A stretch of 60,410 bases of DNA from an uncultured Ruminococcus sp. (GCA_905234015.1 CAJOFK010000003.1:1-60410), one strand, 5' to 3'. Shown: positions 8,128 to 18,084, counted from the stretch's first letter. Program-made: numbers and translations. Notes: generated from the sequence alone by a model not told the origin.

Positions 8128-8738
8128 ATGTACTCGTCCTCAAAATAATTACTCATTACTGCCTTGATATCGCCCCAAGAGTAGCCCATACGCTGAAGCG
8201 CGGCAACGGTTTTCTTCCTGCCCTTTTCGTCGCTCAGGTACCGGCTGTACTTTTTTTCTATAAGCAGCTCGATATGCTCTCTCGGGTCGGGAGCCATTTC
8301 CTCTAAAATCAAGTCCGCCAAATCGCGGTCGATTCCCTTTTCGAGCAGCTTATATCTTGCGCCCTTTACGGAAAGGTGCTTTACGTTGATAAGTTCCCCG
8401 GCGTATCTTCGGGCAAATTTTTCGTCGTTAACGAGCCCGAGCTCCTCCATACGGCGCACGGCTTTTTCAGCCGCTTCGGAGCCCGAGGTTTTTTTGATTT
8501 TAGTTTCGAGCTCGCGGCTGCTGTGGTCGCGCGAGGATAAAAGCCACAGCGCCTTTTCCTTAGCGCGTTTTTCGTCGGAATCATCGATAAGCTGTTTAAG
8601 CTGTTCGTCCGTAATCTCGCTTCCTACCGAAAACGGAGAGGCTATGAGCGTTTCGCTGTCAATTTTAACCGCAAACTCTCCGTCTATATAAATCGCGGAG
8701 AGCTTTTTGCGCTTTGCGACGATATCGGTAATAATCAT
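8124..8738 (-). CDS. recX: Regulatory protein RecX
   Basis: A 204-residue, helix-rich modulator of RecA filaments. RecX three-helix repeats are visible: ALWLLSSRDHSSRELETKI and the VRRMEELGLVNDEKFARRYAGEL segment. Its ATG overlaps the recA stop codon by one base, and the product normally tunes the recombinase encoded just upstream. The first 60 residues include a beta-type N-terminal extension seen in Clostridia. Confidence 0.92.
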   Translation of the reverse strand: MIITDIVAKRKKLSAIYIDGEFAVKIDSETLIASPFSVGSEITDEQLKQLIDDSDEKRAKEKALWLLSSRDHSSRELETKIKKTSGSEAAEKAVRRMEELGLVNDEKFARRYAGELINVKHLSVKGARYKLLEKGIDRDLADLILEEMAPDPREHIELLIEKKYSRYLSDEKGRKKTVAALQRMGYSWGDIKAVMSNYFEDEYI

Positions 8739-9835
8739 CAGTCTTCAACTAAGATGTCGATATCGGCCTTCTTCGATTTAGCGGCAGGCTTTTCCTCCGC
8801 TTTTACGGTTACTGCCTTAGCTCTTGCGGGAGCCTTTTTCTTAGGACTGAGCTTATCGATATTATCCCATAAGTCCTTTTCGATTTTCTCGGCAAGCTCG
8901 GGATTGCTGAGGAGAAGATCCTTAACATTCTCGCGTCCCTGGCCTAAGCGCTCGCCGTTGTAGCTGAACCACGCGCCGGCTTTCTGAATAACGTCCGCCT
9001 TAACGGATAGGTCTACGAGCTCGCCGATACGGCTTATGCCCTGACCGTACATAATATCAAACTCCGCTTCCTTAAACGGGGGAGCGATTTTATTCTTAAC
9101 TACCTTAGCTCTTGTGCGGTTGCCTATCATCTCGCCGTTCTGCTTAAGAGTTTCGATTCTTCTTACGTCGATTCGTACCGAGGAATAGAACTTAAGCGCG
9201 CGTCCGCCGGTTGTAACCTCGGGATTTCCGTAAACTACGCCGACCTTTTCTCTGAGCTGGTTAATAAATATCGCAACGCAGTTGCTCTTATTGATAGCGC
9301 CCGCGAGCTTTCTTAACGCCTGAGACATAAGTCTTGCGTGCAGACCTACGTGGCTGTCGCCCATTTCGCCCTCGATTTCCGCTTTAGGAACGAGAGCCGC
9401 TACCGAGTCAACTACAATTACGTCGATAGCGCCGCTTCTTATAAGCGCCTCGGCGATTTCAAGCGCGTCCTCGCCTGTATCGGGCTGAGATACGAGCAGA
9501 GAGTCGATATCAACTCCGAGGGCTTCGGCGTATACGGGGTCGAGCGCATGCTCAACGTCGATAAACGCTACGTTGCCGCCGTTTTTCTGACCTTCCGCGA
9601 TACAATGGAGCGAAAGCGTTGTTTTACCCGAGGACTCGGGGCCGTAGATTTCTACAATTCTTCCTCTCGGCAGGCCTCCGATACCGAGCGCGATATCGAG
9701 TGAGAGCGAGCCTGTTGAAATATGGTCAACCGCCATATGCTGATTCTGACCGAGACGCATTACCGCGCCTTTGCCGAACTGTTTTTCAATCTGAGTCATT
9801 GCTGTTTCAAGAGCTTTAGCCTTATCAACTGCCAT
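8738..9835 (-). CDS. recA: Recombinase RecA
   Basis: A 365-residue homologous-recombination ATPase. The Walker A motif is GPESSGKTT, followed by [22 protein letters not shown] (split by loop L1) and the L2 region with [13 protein letters not shown]. The open frame extends to 9886, but ACGGAGGT lies eight bases before the ATG at 9835 (MAVDKAK), the standard spacing, so this start is used. The C-terminus is a short Lys/Ala tail ending in an acidic patch, as in other RecA proteins. It is the first gene of a six-gene minus-strand string and has its own strong promoter. Confidence 0.97.
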   Translation of the reverse strand: MAVDKAKALETAMTQIEKQFGKGAVMRLGQNQHMAVDHISTGSLSLDIALGIGGLPRGRIVEIYGPESSGKTTLSLHCIAEGQKNGGNVAFIDVEHALDPVYAEALGVDIDSLLVSQPDTGEDALEIAEALIRSGAIDVIVVDSVAALVPKAEIEGEMGDSHVGLHARLMSQALRKLAGAINKSNCVAIFINQLREKVGVVYGNPEVTTGGRALKFYSSVRIDVRRIETLKQNGEMIGNRTRAKVVKNKIAPPFKEAEFDIMYGQGISRIGELVDLSVKADVIQKAGAWFSYNGERLGQGRENVKDLLLSNPELAEKIEKDLWDNIDKLSPKKKAPARAKAVTVKAEEKPAAKSKKADIDILVED

Positions 9836-9885
9836 TTTCATTACCTCCGTTTTTCTTAAAAAATCTATCTGAAACTTACTATCCA

Positions 9886-9914
9886 ATTATAAAATATTGT
9901 CGTAAAAAAATCAA
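9886..9914 (-). promoter_or_regulatory. Promoter of recA
   Basis: On the minus strand TTGATT (9914-9909), a 17-base spacer and TATAAT (9891-9886). No clear LexA box overlaps it; a half-matching GAAC-N4-TTTC lies upstream at 9937. Confidence 0.75.
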
Positions 9915-9952
9915 TATAAATGAGCCAAAAAATGCGAACAAATTTTCTAAAA

Positions 9953-10795
9953 CTATATCAGAGTCCCATAAATAGCCCTCTGAATTCCTCCTAAGTCAAG
10001 TTTTCCGTCAATATCGGAGTAGTTTTTTTCTTTCATAAGGCTTTTAACCGCCTCAAATTGTCCTTCGCCGAGCTCGAACGCGAGCATTCCGCCCGGTTTA
10101 AGCTTGTCGGTGTATAAGCTTACTATCGCGCGGTAGAACTTAAGCCCGTCCTCGCCGCCGTCAAGAGCCATCTCAGGCTCAAAGGAAATCTCTTTTTGCA
10201 GAGTTTTTATCTCGGCAGTTTCGACGTAGGGAGGATTCGAGAGAATGAGGTCAAAGCTTTTATCCTCAAATTCGTCAGAGCAGGTGAAGACATCCCCCGC
10301 GATAACCTGAATATCGGCTTTATTAAGGGAGATATTCCGGCAAAGGTAGGGAAGAGCCTCGGCGGATTTTTCGACCGCGTAAACCTCGCTGCCGGTTTCC
10401 TTCGCTATCGCTACAGCGAGCGCTCCGCTGCCGGAGCATAAGTCGAGCACGCGCGCGTTTTTTTTATCCTTAAGATATTCGAGGCATATTCTTAAAAGCA
10501 CTTCCGTATCGTCGCGCGGGATTAAAACGCCCTTGCCGACCTTCAGCTTATAGCCGTAAAATTCCCATTCGCCGAGAATATACTGGAGCGGTTCTCCGCT
10601 GAGCCTTCTGCCTAAAAGCGTTACGAACTCAGCGCCCTGTTTATCGTCGGCAGCGTGATTTCCGCTCATAAGCTCAATTTTATTTATGTTGAATACCTTC
10701 TCAATAAGGCACATAGAATTAAAGGCAGGATCCGAAATTCCTGCCTTATCTAATTCCTCTTTAGCTTTATTATATAAAAACTTAACAGCAACCAT
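9953..10795 (-). CDS. prmC: Peptide chain release factor N5-glutamine methyltransferase
   Basis: A 280-residue SAM-dependent methyltransferase that modifies the GGQ glutamine of RF1/RF2. An N-terminal helical domain (about 1-75) is followed by a Rossmann core with VLDLCSGSGALAVAIA (motif I) and the catalytic SNPPYV motif (about 184-189). It overlaps the DUF1385 gene by 14 bases, so translation is coupled. prfA is not present here, unlike in many Firmicutes. Confidence 0.94.
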   Translation of the reverse strand: MVAVKFLYNKAKEELDKAGISDPAFNSMCLIEKVFNINKIELMSGNHAADDKQGAEFVTLLGRRLSGEPLQYILGEWEFYGYKLKVGKGVLIPRDDTEVLLRICLEYLKDKKNARVLDLCSGSGALAVAIAKETGSEVYAVEKSAEALPYLCRNISLNKADIQVIAGDVFTCSDEFEDKSFDLILSNPPYVETAEIKTLQKEISFEPEMALDGGEDGLKFYRAIVSLYTDKLKPGGMLAFELGEGQFEAVKSLMKEKNYSDIDGKLDLGGIQRAIYGTLI

Positions 10796-11831
10796 TTTTC
10801 ACAATATCCGAGCCGTCCTCGGGAATAACCGCCTCAATGGCGGCAATAGCGATTTCGCACATCTTTTCGTCGGGTTCTTTAGTAGTAACCCTCTGAGCCC
10901 AGAGTCCGGGAGCGGCAATTATACGGGTGAGCGCGTTATCGTGCTTTCCGCAGAATTTAATAAGCTCATATCCGATTCCCATAGTAAGCGGAAGAAGCAG
11001 GATTTTTATAAGCGGTCTTAAGAACATTCCCTTAGGAATAAACAGACCGATAATTATACCTACGAGCAGCATTAAAAGAATAAAGCTCGTTCCGCATCTC
11101 GGGTGGAAGCGTTTCATTTTCATAACGTTTTCGGGGGTGAGCTCGAGCTCGTTTTCGTAACAGAAAATCGTCTTATGCTCCGCGCCGTGATACTGGAAAA
11201 CTCTTTTCATATCCGGGGTCATTGAAATGATAAGTATATAGGAAATGAAAATTACGATTTTCAAAAGTCCCTCAATAACCGACTGCCAGAACGCGATTCC
11301 CTCTCCGCCCTTAGCAAGCGCCGGGAACGCCATTCCGAGCAGCCCGAAAATCCAGGTCGGAAGGAAGAAAAACAGAAGTACCGCCAGCGCTACGCCTATG
11401 AGGCTCGATACCACCATAAGCACCTTCATTAAAATTCCGCCGGATTCCTTTTCGTCCTTTTTATCCTCTTTATTATCTTCGGCTTTTTTATCCTCGGCTT
11501 TTTCCTCGGATTTTACTTCTTCGGGGGTTTCGGAAGTTTCTTTTTTATCTTCTTCCTCGGCGCCTTCCATCGCCTTATCAGCCGAAATCATAAGGCTCTT
11601 ATAGCTTAAGCGCATTGAGTCAATCATTCCGGAAACGCCTCTTATAAAAGGAAGTCTCCAGAACTTTGACGACTGGCTTAAGAATTTCATATGGATGTCC
11701 TCGGTGTAAATGTCACCGCTCGCCATTCTTACGGCGACTGTACTTTTTTTAGGACCTCTCATCATAATACCCTCAATCAGCGCGCTTCCGCCTATTGAGG
11801 TTATTTTCTTGGTTTCGTTTTTCTTACTCAT
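10782..11831 (-). CDS. DUF1385 family membrane protein (YqhQ-like)
   Basis: A 349-residue protein starting with the family hallmark SIGGSALIEGIMMRGPK. It has several hydrophobic segments (about 145-170, 185-205, 250-275, 280-300) and a conserved QYHGAEHKTIFCYE stretch with possible metal-binding His and Cys. A Lys/Glu-rich insertion at about 90-132 separates the N-terminal part from the membrane region and looks disordered. The family commonly sits beside prmC in Clostridia, as here; its biochemical role is unknown. Confidence 0.85.
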   Translation of the reverse strand: MSKKNETKKITSIGGSALIEGIMMRGPKKSTVAVRMASGDIYTEDIHMKFLSQSSKFWRLPFIRGVSGMIDSMRLSYKSLMISADKAMEGAEEEDKKETSETPEEVKSEEKAEDKKAEDNKEDKKDEKESGGILMKVLMVVSSLIGVALAVLLFFFLPTWIFGLLGMAFPALAKGGEGIAFWQSVIEGLLKIVIFISYILIISMTPDMKRVFQYHGAEHKTIFCYENELELTPENVMKMKRFHPRCGTSFILLMLLVGIIIGLFIPKGMFLRPLIKILLLPLTMGIGYELIKFCGKHDNALTRIIAAPGLWAQRVTTKEPDEKMCEIAIAAIEAVIPEDGSDIVKNGCC

Positions 11832-11843
11832 AAAATCACCTTT

Positions 11844-13274
11844 TTAGCTCTCGTTAAGTACCGGCAGGGTAATTGTTACCGTTGTTCCTACTCCTACGCC
11901 GGATTCGATTTCAAGCGTACCTTTATGCAGCTGCATAATTTCGTCAGCAACCGCAAGTCCGATACCGGAGCCGTTAACCTTCTGGTTAGCCTTATAGAAT
12001 TTTTCCTTTACCTTCGGTAAATCCTCTGCGGGGATTCCGCAGCCCGTGTCAGTTATAGTGATAGCTATATTATCGGGATCGGATTTTTTATCATATTTAA
12101 TTTCAATAGCCACAACGCCGTCAACCGGAGTGTATTTAAGGGCGTTGTCTATAACGTTAATAAATACCTGCTTAAGGCGGTTCCTGTCGCCGTATACGGG
12201 CGGGAATATCTCGGTGGGCTCGTCGTAAATGAGGTGCTTGCCCTCGTTGACCGCCCTGTCCTTAAGCATATATATTACCTCGTCGAGCTCTGCGAGAATA
12301 TCGAGCTTTTCGTTAATAAGCACCATTCTTCCCGTCTGAATACGCGAGAAGTCGAGCAGCTCCTCAACAATTCCGGTAAGGCGTCCGCTTTCATTTATAA
12401 TAACGCCCATACCCTTGTCAAAGGTTCTTCGGTCGAGCTTTTTCCGTCCGGAAAGCTGCATAGTTTCCGCCCAGCCCTTGATAGCGGTAAGCGGAGTTCT
12501 CAGCTCGTGAGAAACTCGCGAGATAAAGTCGTTTTTCATCTGCTCGGTGTTTTCTAAATCCTTAGCCATATTGTTTATGGAGTCGGAAAGGTCACCGATT
12601 TCGTCGTTGTATTTCTTTTCAATTTTCGAGCTGAAATCGCCGTGGGCAATTTTGTTGGCGGTTTCGGTAAGCTCGCGCACGGGGCTTACTATTGAACGAA
12701 CAAAGTAAATGCCCGGCATTATAATCATAAAAAGTATAAACAGCCCTGCGAAAATTATAATAGCTGAGATAATCACAACGCGTTTTGTAACGTCCGCTGT
12801 CGATACGACATAGCGCAGAGCGCCTACGGCGTAGCCGTTATGATTACAGATAACGCGCACATAGCTGGTTATCGGTTCGCCCGAGGAGGTTGTGCCCCTA
12901 TAAAAGGCGCAGCCGTCCTTGCTGTTTTTAGCAGCCTCATAATCCTTAGTGTCCTCGTTTTCGTCGTACGAAAAGCCGGTTGAGGTTAAAACGATTCTTC
13001 CCGTTGAGTTAAGAACCATAACCTCCATCTGCTCCTTGTGGCGGAAATCCTCAACATAAGAGGTCGCCGCCGAGGAAAACGTGGTGGAGTTATCCGCCTC
13101 GTAGTTGTCGAAAATGAGGGTAAGCTCTTCGCCGGCAGAGGTCAGCGTCCGTTCAACCTCGTTGTTGAACAGTGAGGAGGTAGCGTATACAAGACCTGTT
13201 ACTATGAGAATTATTATCAGAACCGTGAACATCATTGTGCTCAGTACCCATCTTCCGGTAATACCCTTAAACAA
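11844..13274 (-). CDS. Sensor histidine kinase with extracellular sensor and HAMP domain
   Basis: A 476-residue membrane kinase. Start codon TTG at 13274 behind AAGGAGG. Transmembrane helices at about 10-35 and 165-190 flank an extracellular sensor domain. HAMP follows at about 190-242, then the dimerisation H-box SRVSHELRTPLTAIKGW (His about 256), the N-box NVIDNALKYTP, and G-boxes DTGCGIP and GSGIGLAV. It is 37 bases downstream of the response regulator and almost certainly its partner. The signal is unknown; the neighbouring lipoprotein suggests an envelope cue (inference). Confidence 0.93.
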   Translation of the reverse strand: MFKGITGRWVLSTMMFTVLIIILIVTGLVYATSSLFNNEVERTLTSAGEELTLIFDNYEADNSTTFSSAATSYVEDFRHKEQMEVMVLNSTGRIVLTSTGFSYDENEDTKDYEAAKNSKDGCAFYRGTTSSGEPITSYVRVICNHNGYAVGALRYVVSTADVTKRVVIISAIIIFAGLFILFMIIMPGIYFVRSIVSPVRELTETANKIAHGDFSSKIEKKYNDEIGDLSDSINNMAKDLENTEQMKNDFISRVSHELRTPLTAIKGWAETMQLSGRKKLDRRTFDKGMGVIINESGRLTGIVEELLDFSRIQTGRMVLINEKLDILAELDEVIYMLKDRAVNEGKHLIYDEPTEIFPPVYGDRNRLKQVFINVIDNALKYTPVDGVVAIEIKYDKKSDPDNIAITITDTGCGIPAEDLPKVKEKFYKANQKVNGSGIGLAVADEIMQLHKGTLEIESGVGVGTTVTITLPVLNES

Positions 13275-13311
13275 ATCCCTTCTGCCTCCTTTTCAGATTA
13301 TGATTAAAAAA

Positions 13312-14016
13312 TCAGTTAGTATCCCACTTATAGCCGAGTCCCCATACGGTGACGATATACTTCGGGTTAGAGGGTTCGTCCTCAACCTTCATTCTTAAGC
13401 GGCGGATATTAACGTCAACGATTTTTTCCTCGCCTACGTAAGCGTCGCCCCATACATGGCTTAAGATATCAGTACGGTCAAGAGTTTCGCCGGGGTTAGA
13501 GAAGAAGTATTCCATAATCTGGAACTCAACCTGAGTAAGCTCTATTACCTCGCCTTTCTTCATAAGCGCGCGGTTTCTGAGGTTAAGAGTAAAGTCGCCC
13601 GAGTGAAGCTCTTCCTTAAAGTTGTTTTCGGCGTTAGCCTGAGCGAGTGAAACTCTTCTGTGTAGCGAGTCAACTCTCGCGAGCAGCTCCGAGGGAGAGA
13701 AGGGCTTTGTGACATAGTCGTCGGCTCCGAGCATAAGTCCGGTAACCTTATCCATCTCCTGAGTTTTTGCGGAAAGCATAATGATTCCGAGACCGCCGTT
13801 TTTGTTTCTCAGTTCCTTGCAGACCTGGAAGCCGTCGATACCGGGAAGCATAACGTCGAGTATAGCGACGTCAAAATCTCCGCCGTTTTCATCGTAACGT
13901 TTTAAGGCAGCCTCGCCGCTTTCGGCTTCAACAACCTCATATCCGGCACGTTGCAGGTTAATTACGACAAAGTCGCGGATAGCGGATTCATCCTCGCAAA
14001 CAAGTACCTTTTTCAT
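13312..14016 (-). CDS. OmpR/PhoB-family response regulator
   Basis: A 234-residue regulator. The receiver domain (1-120) has acidic residues in CEDES, the phospho-accepting Asp in AILDVMLP (about 54) and the Lys in VTKPFSPSE. The C-terminal winged helix (about 130-232) ends in VDVNIRRLRMKVED and GLGYKW, typical of OmpR/PhoB types. ACGGAGGT precedes the ATG. Paired with the kinase downstream. Confidence 0.95.
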   Translation of the reverse strand: MKKVLVCEDESAIRDFVVINLQRAGYEVVEAESGEAALKRYDENGGDFDVAILDVMLPGIDGFQVCKELRNKNGGLGIIMLSAKTQEMDKVTGLMLGADDYVTKPFSPSELLARVDSLHRRVSLAQANAENNFKEELHSGDFTLNLRNRALMKKGEVIELTQVEFQIMEYFFSNPGETLDRTDILSHVWGDAYVGEEKIVDVNIRRLRMKVEDEPSNPKYIVTVWGLGYKWDTN

Positions 14017-14048
14017 AAGTAAAACCTCCGTTAATAAACTTCTAATTA

Positions 14049-15371
14049 TTAATCGCTGTTATCATTCAGCGAAAAGTTTTCCTTTAGCGTATCCCCGCTG
14101 ACGTAAATGGGGGGATTGTCCTCAATTTTATAGGTGTAGATATACTGGTTATAGCTCTCAAGCGTTGAGTAGCCGTTCATACTGTCGGTTGAGGTTCCGA
14201 CGTCGAACACCTTAAAGGTTACGATTAAATCTCCGATTTTTCCGGAGTCCTTATCGTAAATCTTCATAGTCCTTTTATCGGCGGAGAGTGTAGCGGCTGT
14301 TGAGTCCGAAAACCTTTCCGGCAGCTTAAAGTAGTATCCGAAGTCAAAATCGGAAACGCATTTTACCTTAGTATCAAGCTTGTTGTTTTTTGTGTTGATA
14401 CTGCTCCAGTTTATTACGGGAGCTACGGTTTCGCCGTCGGGCACATCCTCAACGGTTGTGCTTTTTACTATCGGTATCTCGATAAAGCCGTCGTCGTCGA
14501 TATCGGTGCAGTTGATTTTATCGTCCCTTACGGTTGATACGTTCTTTTTACCTACCGTTATCGGGAAGTTCGAAAGCTTCATTTTATCGGAGTTGTAGTA
14601 GATTATCTGGCTTGAGTAGCCGTTTTCGATAATACCGTCTACCGTAACTCCGGTTGTGTCCTTATTTAAAAGCCCCGAGTTTATATTTTCGAACTTAGTG
14701 ACGTTCTGATCCATATCGCATTTCGCGAGAATATAAAGCTCGTTTTTATCGTAGTCGGTGAGCACCGCCTGAGCGTCGGTTTCGTTCGAATTTAAGTCAA
14801 AGGTTAAAAGCTCGCTTCCGCCGTCACGGTCGTAATCGCCGGTCGTAAAGCCCGAGTAAGGTCTTGAAAAATCTACCTTAACCGTCTTGTTATCCGACGG
14901 GGTAAAATCAAAAATATTCAGCACGTTTGAGCTTGAGCCCGGGGTTGTAAAGCCCGTAAAAATCTCCTTAACTCCGTCAAAATCGTAATCGGCAAACTGA
15001 ACGCAGTCAACGTTCTCGAAGCTCAGCTTAAAGCTTTCGCTCGATTTCCACTGCTCTCCCGTATCGTACATAACGAGCATATGAGTTGATTTATCGTCGC
15101 TGTCGGTACGGTAAAAGGCGATTGCCTCGTCCTTTTTATCGCCGTTTAAATCCTCGGTGATTATAGCGGAGCGGTAGGTTCCGCTTAACGGATATCTGAG
15201 CTTATAGCTTCCGCCGGCGTTTTCCTCGATAAGCCCCTCGAGCTTAGCCTCGCGCCCCGAATTTTTAGGGGGATGAAGAAGTGAAGCGTCGCCGAGACCG
15301 ATAGAGCATCCGCCGAAAAGCGTACAGATAGCTAAAATAAGCGCCGTTATTCCTGCTTTTTTTCTCATCAT
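14049..15371 (-). CDS. Lipoprotein with FG-GAP/VCBS-like repeats
   Basis: A 440-residue exported lipoprotein. The signal peptide ends in a lipobox (LFGGC, Cys about 22). The mature part contains several Asp-rich turns (DLNGDKKDEAIAF, DYDFDGVKEIF, DYDRDGGSELLTF, DIDDDGFIEIP), the Ca-binding-loop pattern of FG-GAP/VCBS beta-propeller blades. It starts one base after trmB ends and precedes the two-component pair, so it may be an envelope sensor partner (inference). It does not match a named enzyme. Confidence 0.8.
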   Translation of the reverse strand: MMRKKAGITALILAICTLFGGCSIGLGDASLLHPPKNSGREAKLEGLIEENAGGSYKLRYPLSGTYRSAIITEDLNGDKKDEAIAFYRTDSDDKSTHMLVMYDTGEQWKSSESFKLSFENVDCVQFADYDFDGVKEIFTGFTTPGSSSNVLNIFDFTPSDNKTVKVDFSRPYSGFTTGDYDRDGGSELLTFDLNSNETDAQAVLTDYDKNELYILAKCDMDQNVTKFENINSGLLNKDTTGVTVDGIIENGYSSQIIYYNSDKMKLSNFPITVGKKNVSTVRDDKINCTDIDDDGFIEIPIVKSTTVEDVPDGETVAPVINWSSINTKNNKLDTKVKCVSDFDFGYYFKLPERFSDSTAATLSADKRTMKIYDKDSGKIGDLIVTFKVFDVGTSTDSMNGYSTLESYNQYIYTYKIEDNPPIYVSGDTLKENFSLNDNSD

Positions 15372-15372
15372 A

Positions 15373-16038
15373 TCATCCCGCGTTTTGAACTATACAGTAT
15401 TTTATCTTGATTCCCTCGCTCGAGAACATCCTCTCGTGCTCGGTCATCGGGGTGGAGTCGGGGTCAATACTGCTTGAGTGTAGGTCGTATGTGATTTCCT
15501 TTACGGTGAAGTTTTCAGCCTTAAAGTATTCGAGACTTTCCGTAAACAATTCGTCGTCGTCGGTTTTAAAATGGATTTCCTTACCCTTTTTAAGAAGCTC
15601 TTTATACAGCCTGAGCTTTCTCGGGTGAGTGAGCCTGCGTTTTTTATGCTTTTCGCGCGGCCATGGGTTGCAGAAGTTTATATATATCCGCTCGATATTA
15701 TCGTCTTTTCCGATAATCTTATCGAGCATATCGACGTTATAGCGGACGAGCGCGATATTGTCGACTTCTCTTTTTTTTCCCTCAAAAAGCTTTACGATAT
15801 TTCTTCTGCCTACTCCGAGCATATCGAGCTTGATATCAACCGCGATAAAGTTGATTTCGGGGTGTAAAATCGCCATCTGTCCGACGAAGGAGCCTTTTCC
15901 GCAGCCAACCTCGAGCATAAGCGTTTTATCGTTCTTAAAAAAACTGCTCCAGCGGTTTTTATAAGCCTCGGGCTCAGGGACATAAAAGTCACAGGCGGAG
16001 AGCTCCGGCGCTGCCCATTTTTTCTTTCGAATACGCAT
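15373..16038 (-). CDS. trmB: tRNA (guanine-N7-)-methyltransferase
   Basis: A 221-residue class I methyltransferase that forms m7G46 in tRNA. Visible: LEVGCGKGSFVGQMA (SAM binding), INFCNPWPREKHKKRRL (the family's NFxDPWPKxxHxKRR catalytic motif, with Cys in place of Ser/Asp) and FKTDDDELF. It is the first gene of the trmB-lipoprotein-two-component string. Confidence 0.95.
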   Translation of the reverse strand: MRIRKKKWAAPELSACDFYVPEPEAYKNRWSSFFKNDKTLMLEVGCGKGSFVGQMAILHPEINFIAVDIKLDMLGVGRRNIVKLFEGKKREVDNIALVRYNVDMLDKIIGKDDNIERIYINFCNPWPREKHKKRRLTHPRKLRLYKELLKKGKEIHFKTDDDELFTESLEYFKAENFTVKEITYDLHSSSIDPDSTPMTEHERMFSSEGIKIKYCIVQNAG

Positions 16039-16348
16039 TGTTCACCTTTACATACTTACACTTATAATCAAAATACATTATAACAAATAATCTTCAAGAT
16101 TGCAATTATTATTTTACAATTTGTTTTATTTTGTCCAATATATATGAAAAGGCTGTAATTATCATTACGGGCGCGAGTTCTGCGGTCATTCTGCACAACA
16201 AATCGTTTTTTGATTTAGCTAATTCGCCGAATTATTTATATTTTACTCTAAAATCTTCCTTTTCTAACGTCTATATTATATAATGAAGCAAAACGGTGAA
16301 TTATTATCGCTTTTAGTTTAAGGCTTCAGATATGAGGAGGTATAAGTT
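16039..16348. other. Divergent intergenic region between trmB and the BspA-like gene
   Basis: AT-rich, with no reading frame of note. TATAAT at 16279-16284 probably serves the rightward gene, although the -35 (TTCCTT) is poor. It must also carry the leftward trmB promoter, which I could not place with confidence. Confidence 0.4.
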
Positions 16349-18052
16349 ATGAAAAGAATGATTTCATTTTTTCTTATGGCTGCAATTGTAATAAGCGTTT
16401 TTTTCTGCGGAGCGATTTCCGCGGGGGCGAAGAAGAGCGGGGATTTTGAATATGACGTGCTTAAAGACGGCACCGCTCAGATATCCGCTTATCTCGGAAA
16501 AAGCAGTACCATAACGATTCCCGAGAAGCTCGGCAAATACACGGTTACGAGCCTTGGCTGGAATTGGCTTGACGAAAAGAGCGTTAAGGTGCTCAACCTG
16601 CCCGCGACAATTACAAAAATTGACCGCTACGCATTTCCCGCGACGCAGGCAAATAATATTGACGAAAACAATCCTGAGTTTAAATCAATCGACGGTATCG
16701 TGTTCAACAAAAGCGGCACAAAGCTCATCCAGTTTCCGCCTAAGAAGCTAAAAAACTCGGTTTACACAATTCCCGACGGAGTTCAGACAATCGGCGATTC
16801 CGCTTTTGCTCACTCAGAGCTCAAGGGAGTAGTCTTTCCCGATAGTGTAAATAAGCTTGAGGAATGTGCGCTTTATTGCTGTGAAAAGCTCGAGTCGGTA
16901 ACTATTCCCGAAAACGTTGAGGTTTTGGAATGGGAATGTTTTGCGAACGACTCAAGCCTTAAGAGTGTAACCTTAAGCAAAAATCTCAAAAAAATAAAGG
17001 ATAGCTGTTTTAACTGGTGCTCCTCGCTGAAAAAGATTGAACTCCCCGAGGGCTTGGAGAGAATCGAGTACGAAGCCTTCGGTATGACGGATATAAGCGA
17101 AATTAAGCTTCCGTCAACTTTAAAATACTTAAGCGGCTTTAGCGGAACAAGAATAAAAAGCGTTGACGTCCCTGCTTCCGTTGAAACTATCGACAATCAT
17201 TGCTTTGCCGATTGTGATGATTTAAAGACGGTTAAGCTTCACGAGGGACTTAAAAAAATCGGCGACTGCGTGTTCTTTTACTGCGGCAGTCTCAAAAGCC
17301 TTAAAATCCCCTCGACGGTAGAGCGTATAGAAGGCGACCCTTTTGTTGAAACTAAAATTAAGGAGCTCACCCTGCCTGAGAACCTTAAATATCTCGGTAT
17401 AGATAAATCGGATTTCGGAGTTTTTCCGACTTCCTTAAAAAAGCTGTCAATTTCAAAGAGCAATAAATATTACTCAACAAAAAACGGTTTGCTCTATAAT
17501 AAAAAGCGGACAAAATTCCTCTATTACCCTAATAACCGCGGTTTAAAAACTCTAAAGTTTCCTGAATCCGTCACGACTGTAAGGGGCAACGCTTTTTCGG
17601 GAGCATATCTGAAAAAGGTGGTTGTCGGCGGAAAAATGCGTAAGGTCGGTAAATACGCCTTCGCTCATGCCTGTATTGATACGGTTGTTTTCAGGAAGGG
17701 CTTAAAGACCTTGGGAAGCTATTCCTTCTATTTCGCTCAGGTGGGGAAAATCAAGCTCCCGAATACCGTAAAGAAGATTGAGAAGGCAGCCTGCAGCGCA
17801 AGCAATCTTCAAAAAATCAACATCCCGAAAAGCGTAAAGTCAATCGGCGCCGAGGCGTTTTTCGGAGCTGATTTAGGTAAAATAACAATCTATCCGACAG
17901 TCAAAAAAATCGGAAAGGAAGCAATCGGAATAATCTACGGTGAATGCGGCTCGAACGGCGGTGTAAACAAAAACACCGTAATAAGGTGCAAGAAAAACTC
18001 CGCGGCTTATAAGTACGCGAAGAAATATAAGGTTAAATATGAACTTATGTAA
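16349..18052 (+). CDS. Secreted BspA-like leucine-rich repeat protein
   Basis: A 567-residue exported protein. The signal peptide is about residues 1-27 (ending AISAGA). It is built of LRR_5/BspA-type repeats of about 22-23 residues, seen as IPxxVxxIGxxAFxxCxxLKxVxLP, for example DGVQTIGDSAFAHSELKGV and ENVEVLEWECFANDSSLKSV. It ends in a short Lys/Tyr-rich tail with no sorting signal or dockerin. Family members are surface or secreted proteins linked to adhesion; the ligand is unknown. GAGGAGG lies just before the start. A relative of the same architecture begins at 59218. Confidence 0.88.
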   Translation: MKRMISFFLMAAIVISVFFCGAISAGAKKSGDFEYDVLKDGTAQISAYLGKSSTITIPEKLGKYTVTSLGWNWLDEKSVKVLNLPATITKIDRYAFPATQANNIDENNPEFKSIDGIVFNKSGTKLIQFPPKKLKNSVYTIPDGVQTIGDSAFAHSELKGVVFPDSVNKLEECALYCCEKLESVTIPENVEVLEWECFANDSSLKSVTLSKNLKKIKDSCFNWCSSLKKIELPEGLERIEYEAFGMTDISEIKLPSTLKYLSGFSGTRIKSVDVPASVETIDNHCFADCDDLKTVKLHEGLKKIGDCVFFYCGSLKSLKIPSTVERIEGDPFVETKIKELTLPENLKYLGIDKSDFGVFPTSLKKLSISKSNKYYSTKNGLLYNKKRTKFLYYPNNRGLKTLKFPESVTTVRGNAFSGAYLKKVVVGGKMRKVGKYAFAHACIDTVVFRKGLKTLGSYSFYFAQVGKIKLPNTVKKIEKAACSASNLQKINIPKSVKSIGAEAFFGADLGKITIYPTVKKIGKEAIGIIYGECGSNGGVNKNTVIRCKKNSAAYKYAKKYKVKYELM

Positions 18053-18053
18053 A

Positions 18054-18083
18054 AAGGTCGGCTCAGTTGAGCCGGCCTTCGTC
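18054..18083. terminator. Bidirectional terminator between the BspA-like and Nif3-like genes
   Basis: AAGGTCGGCTCA and TGAGCCGGCCTT form a nearly continuous stem with one G-U pair between two convergent stop codons. Confidence 0.75.
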
Positions 18084-18084
18084 G

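Noticed and set aside
9937..9948. LexA-type box upstream of recA (GAAC-N4-TTTC)
   Set aside because: Only the left half matches GAAC-N4-GTTC and it lies upstream of the -35, so evidence is too weak.
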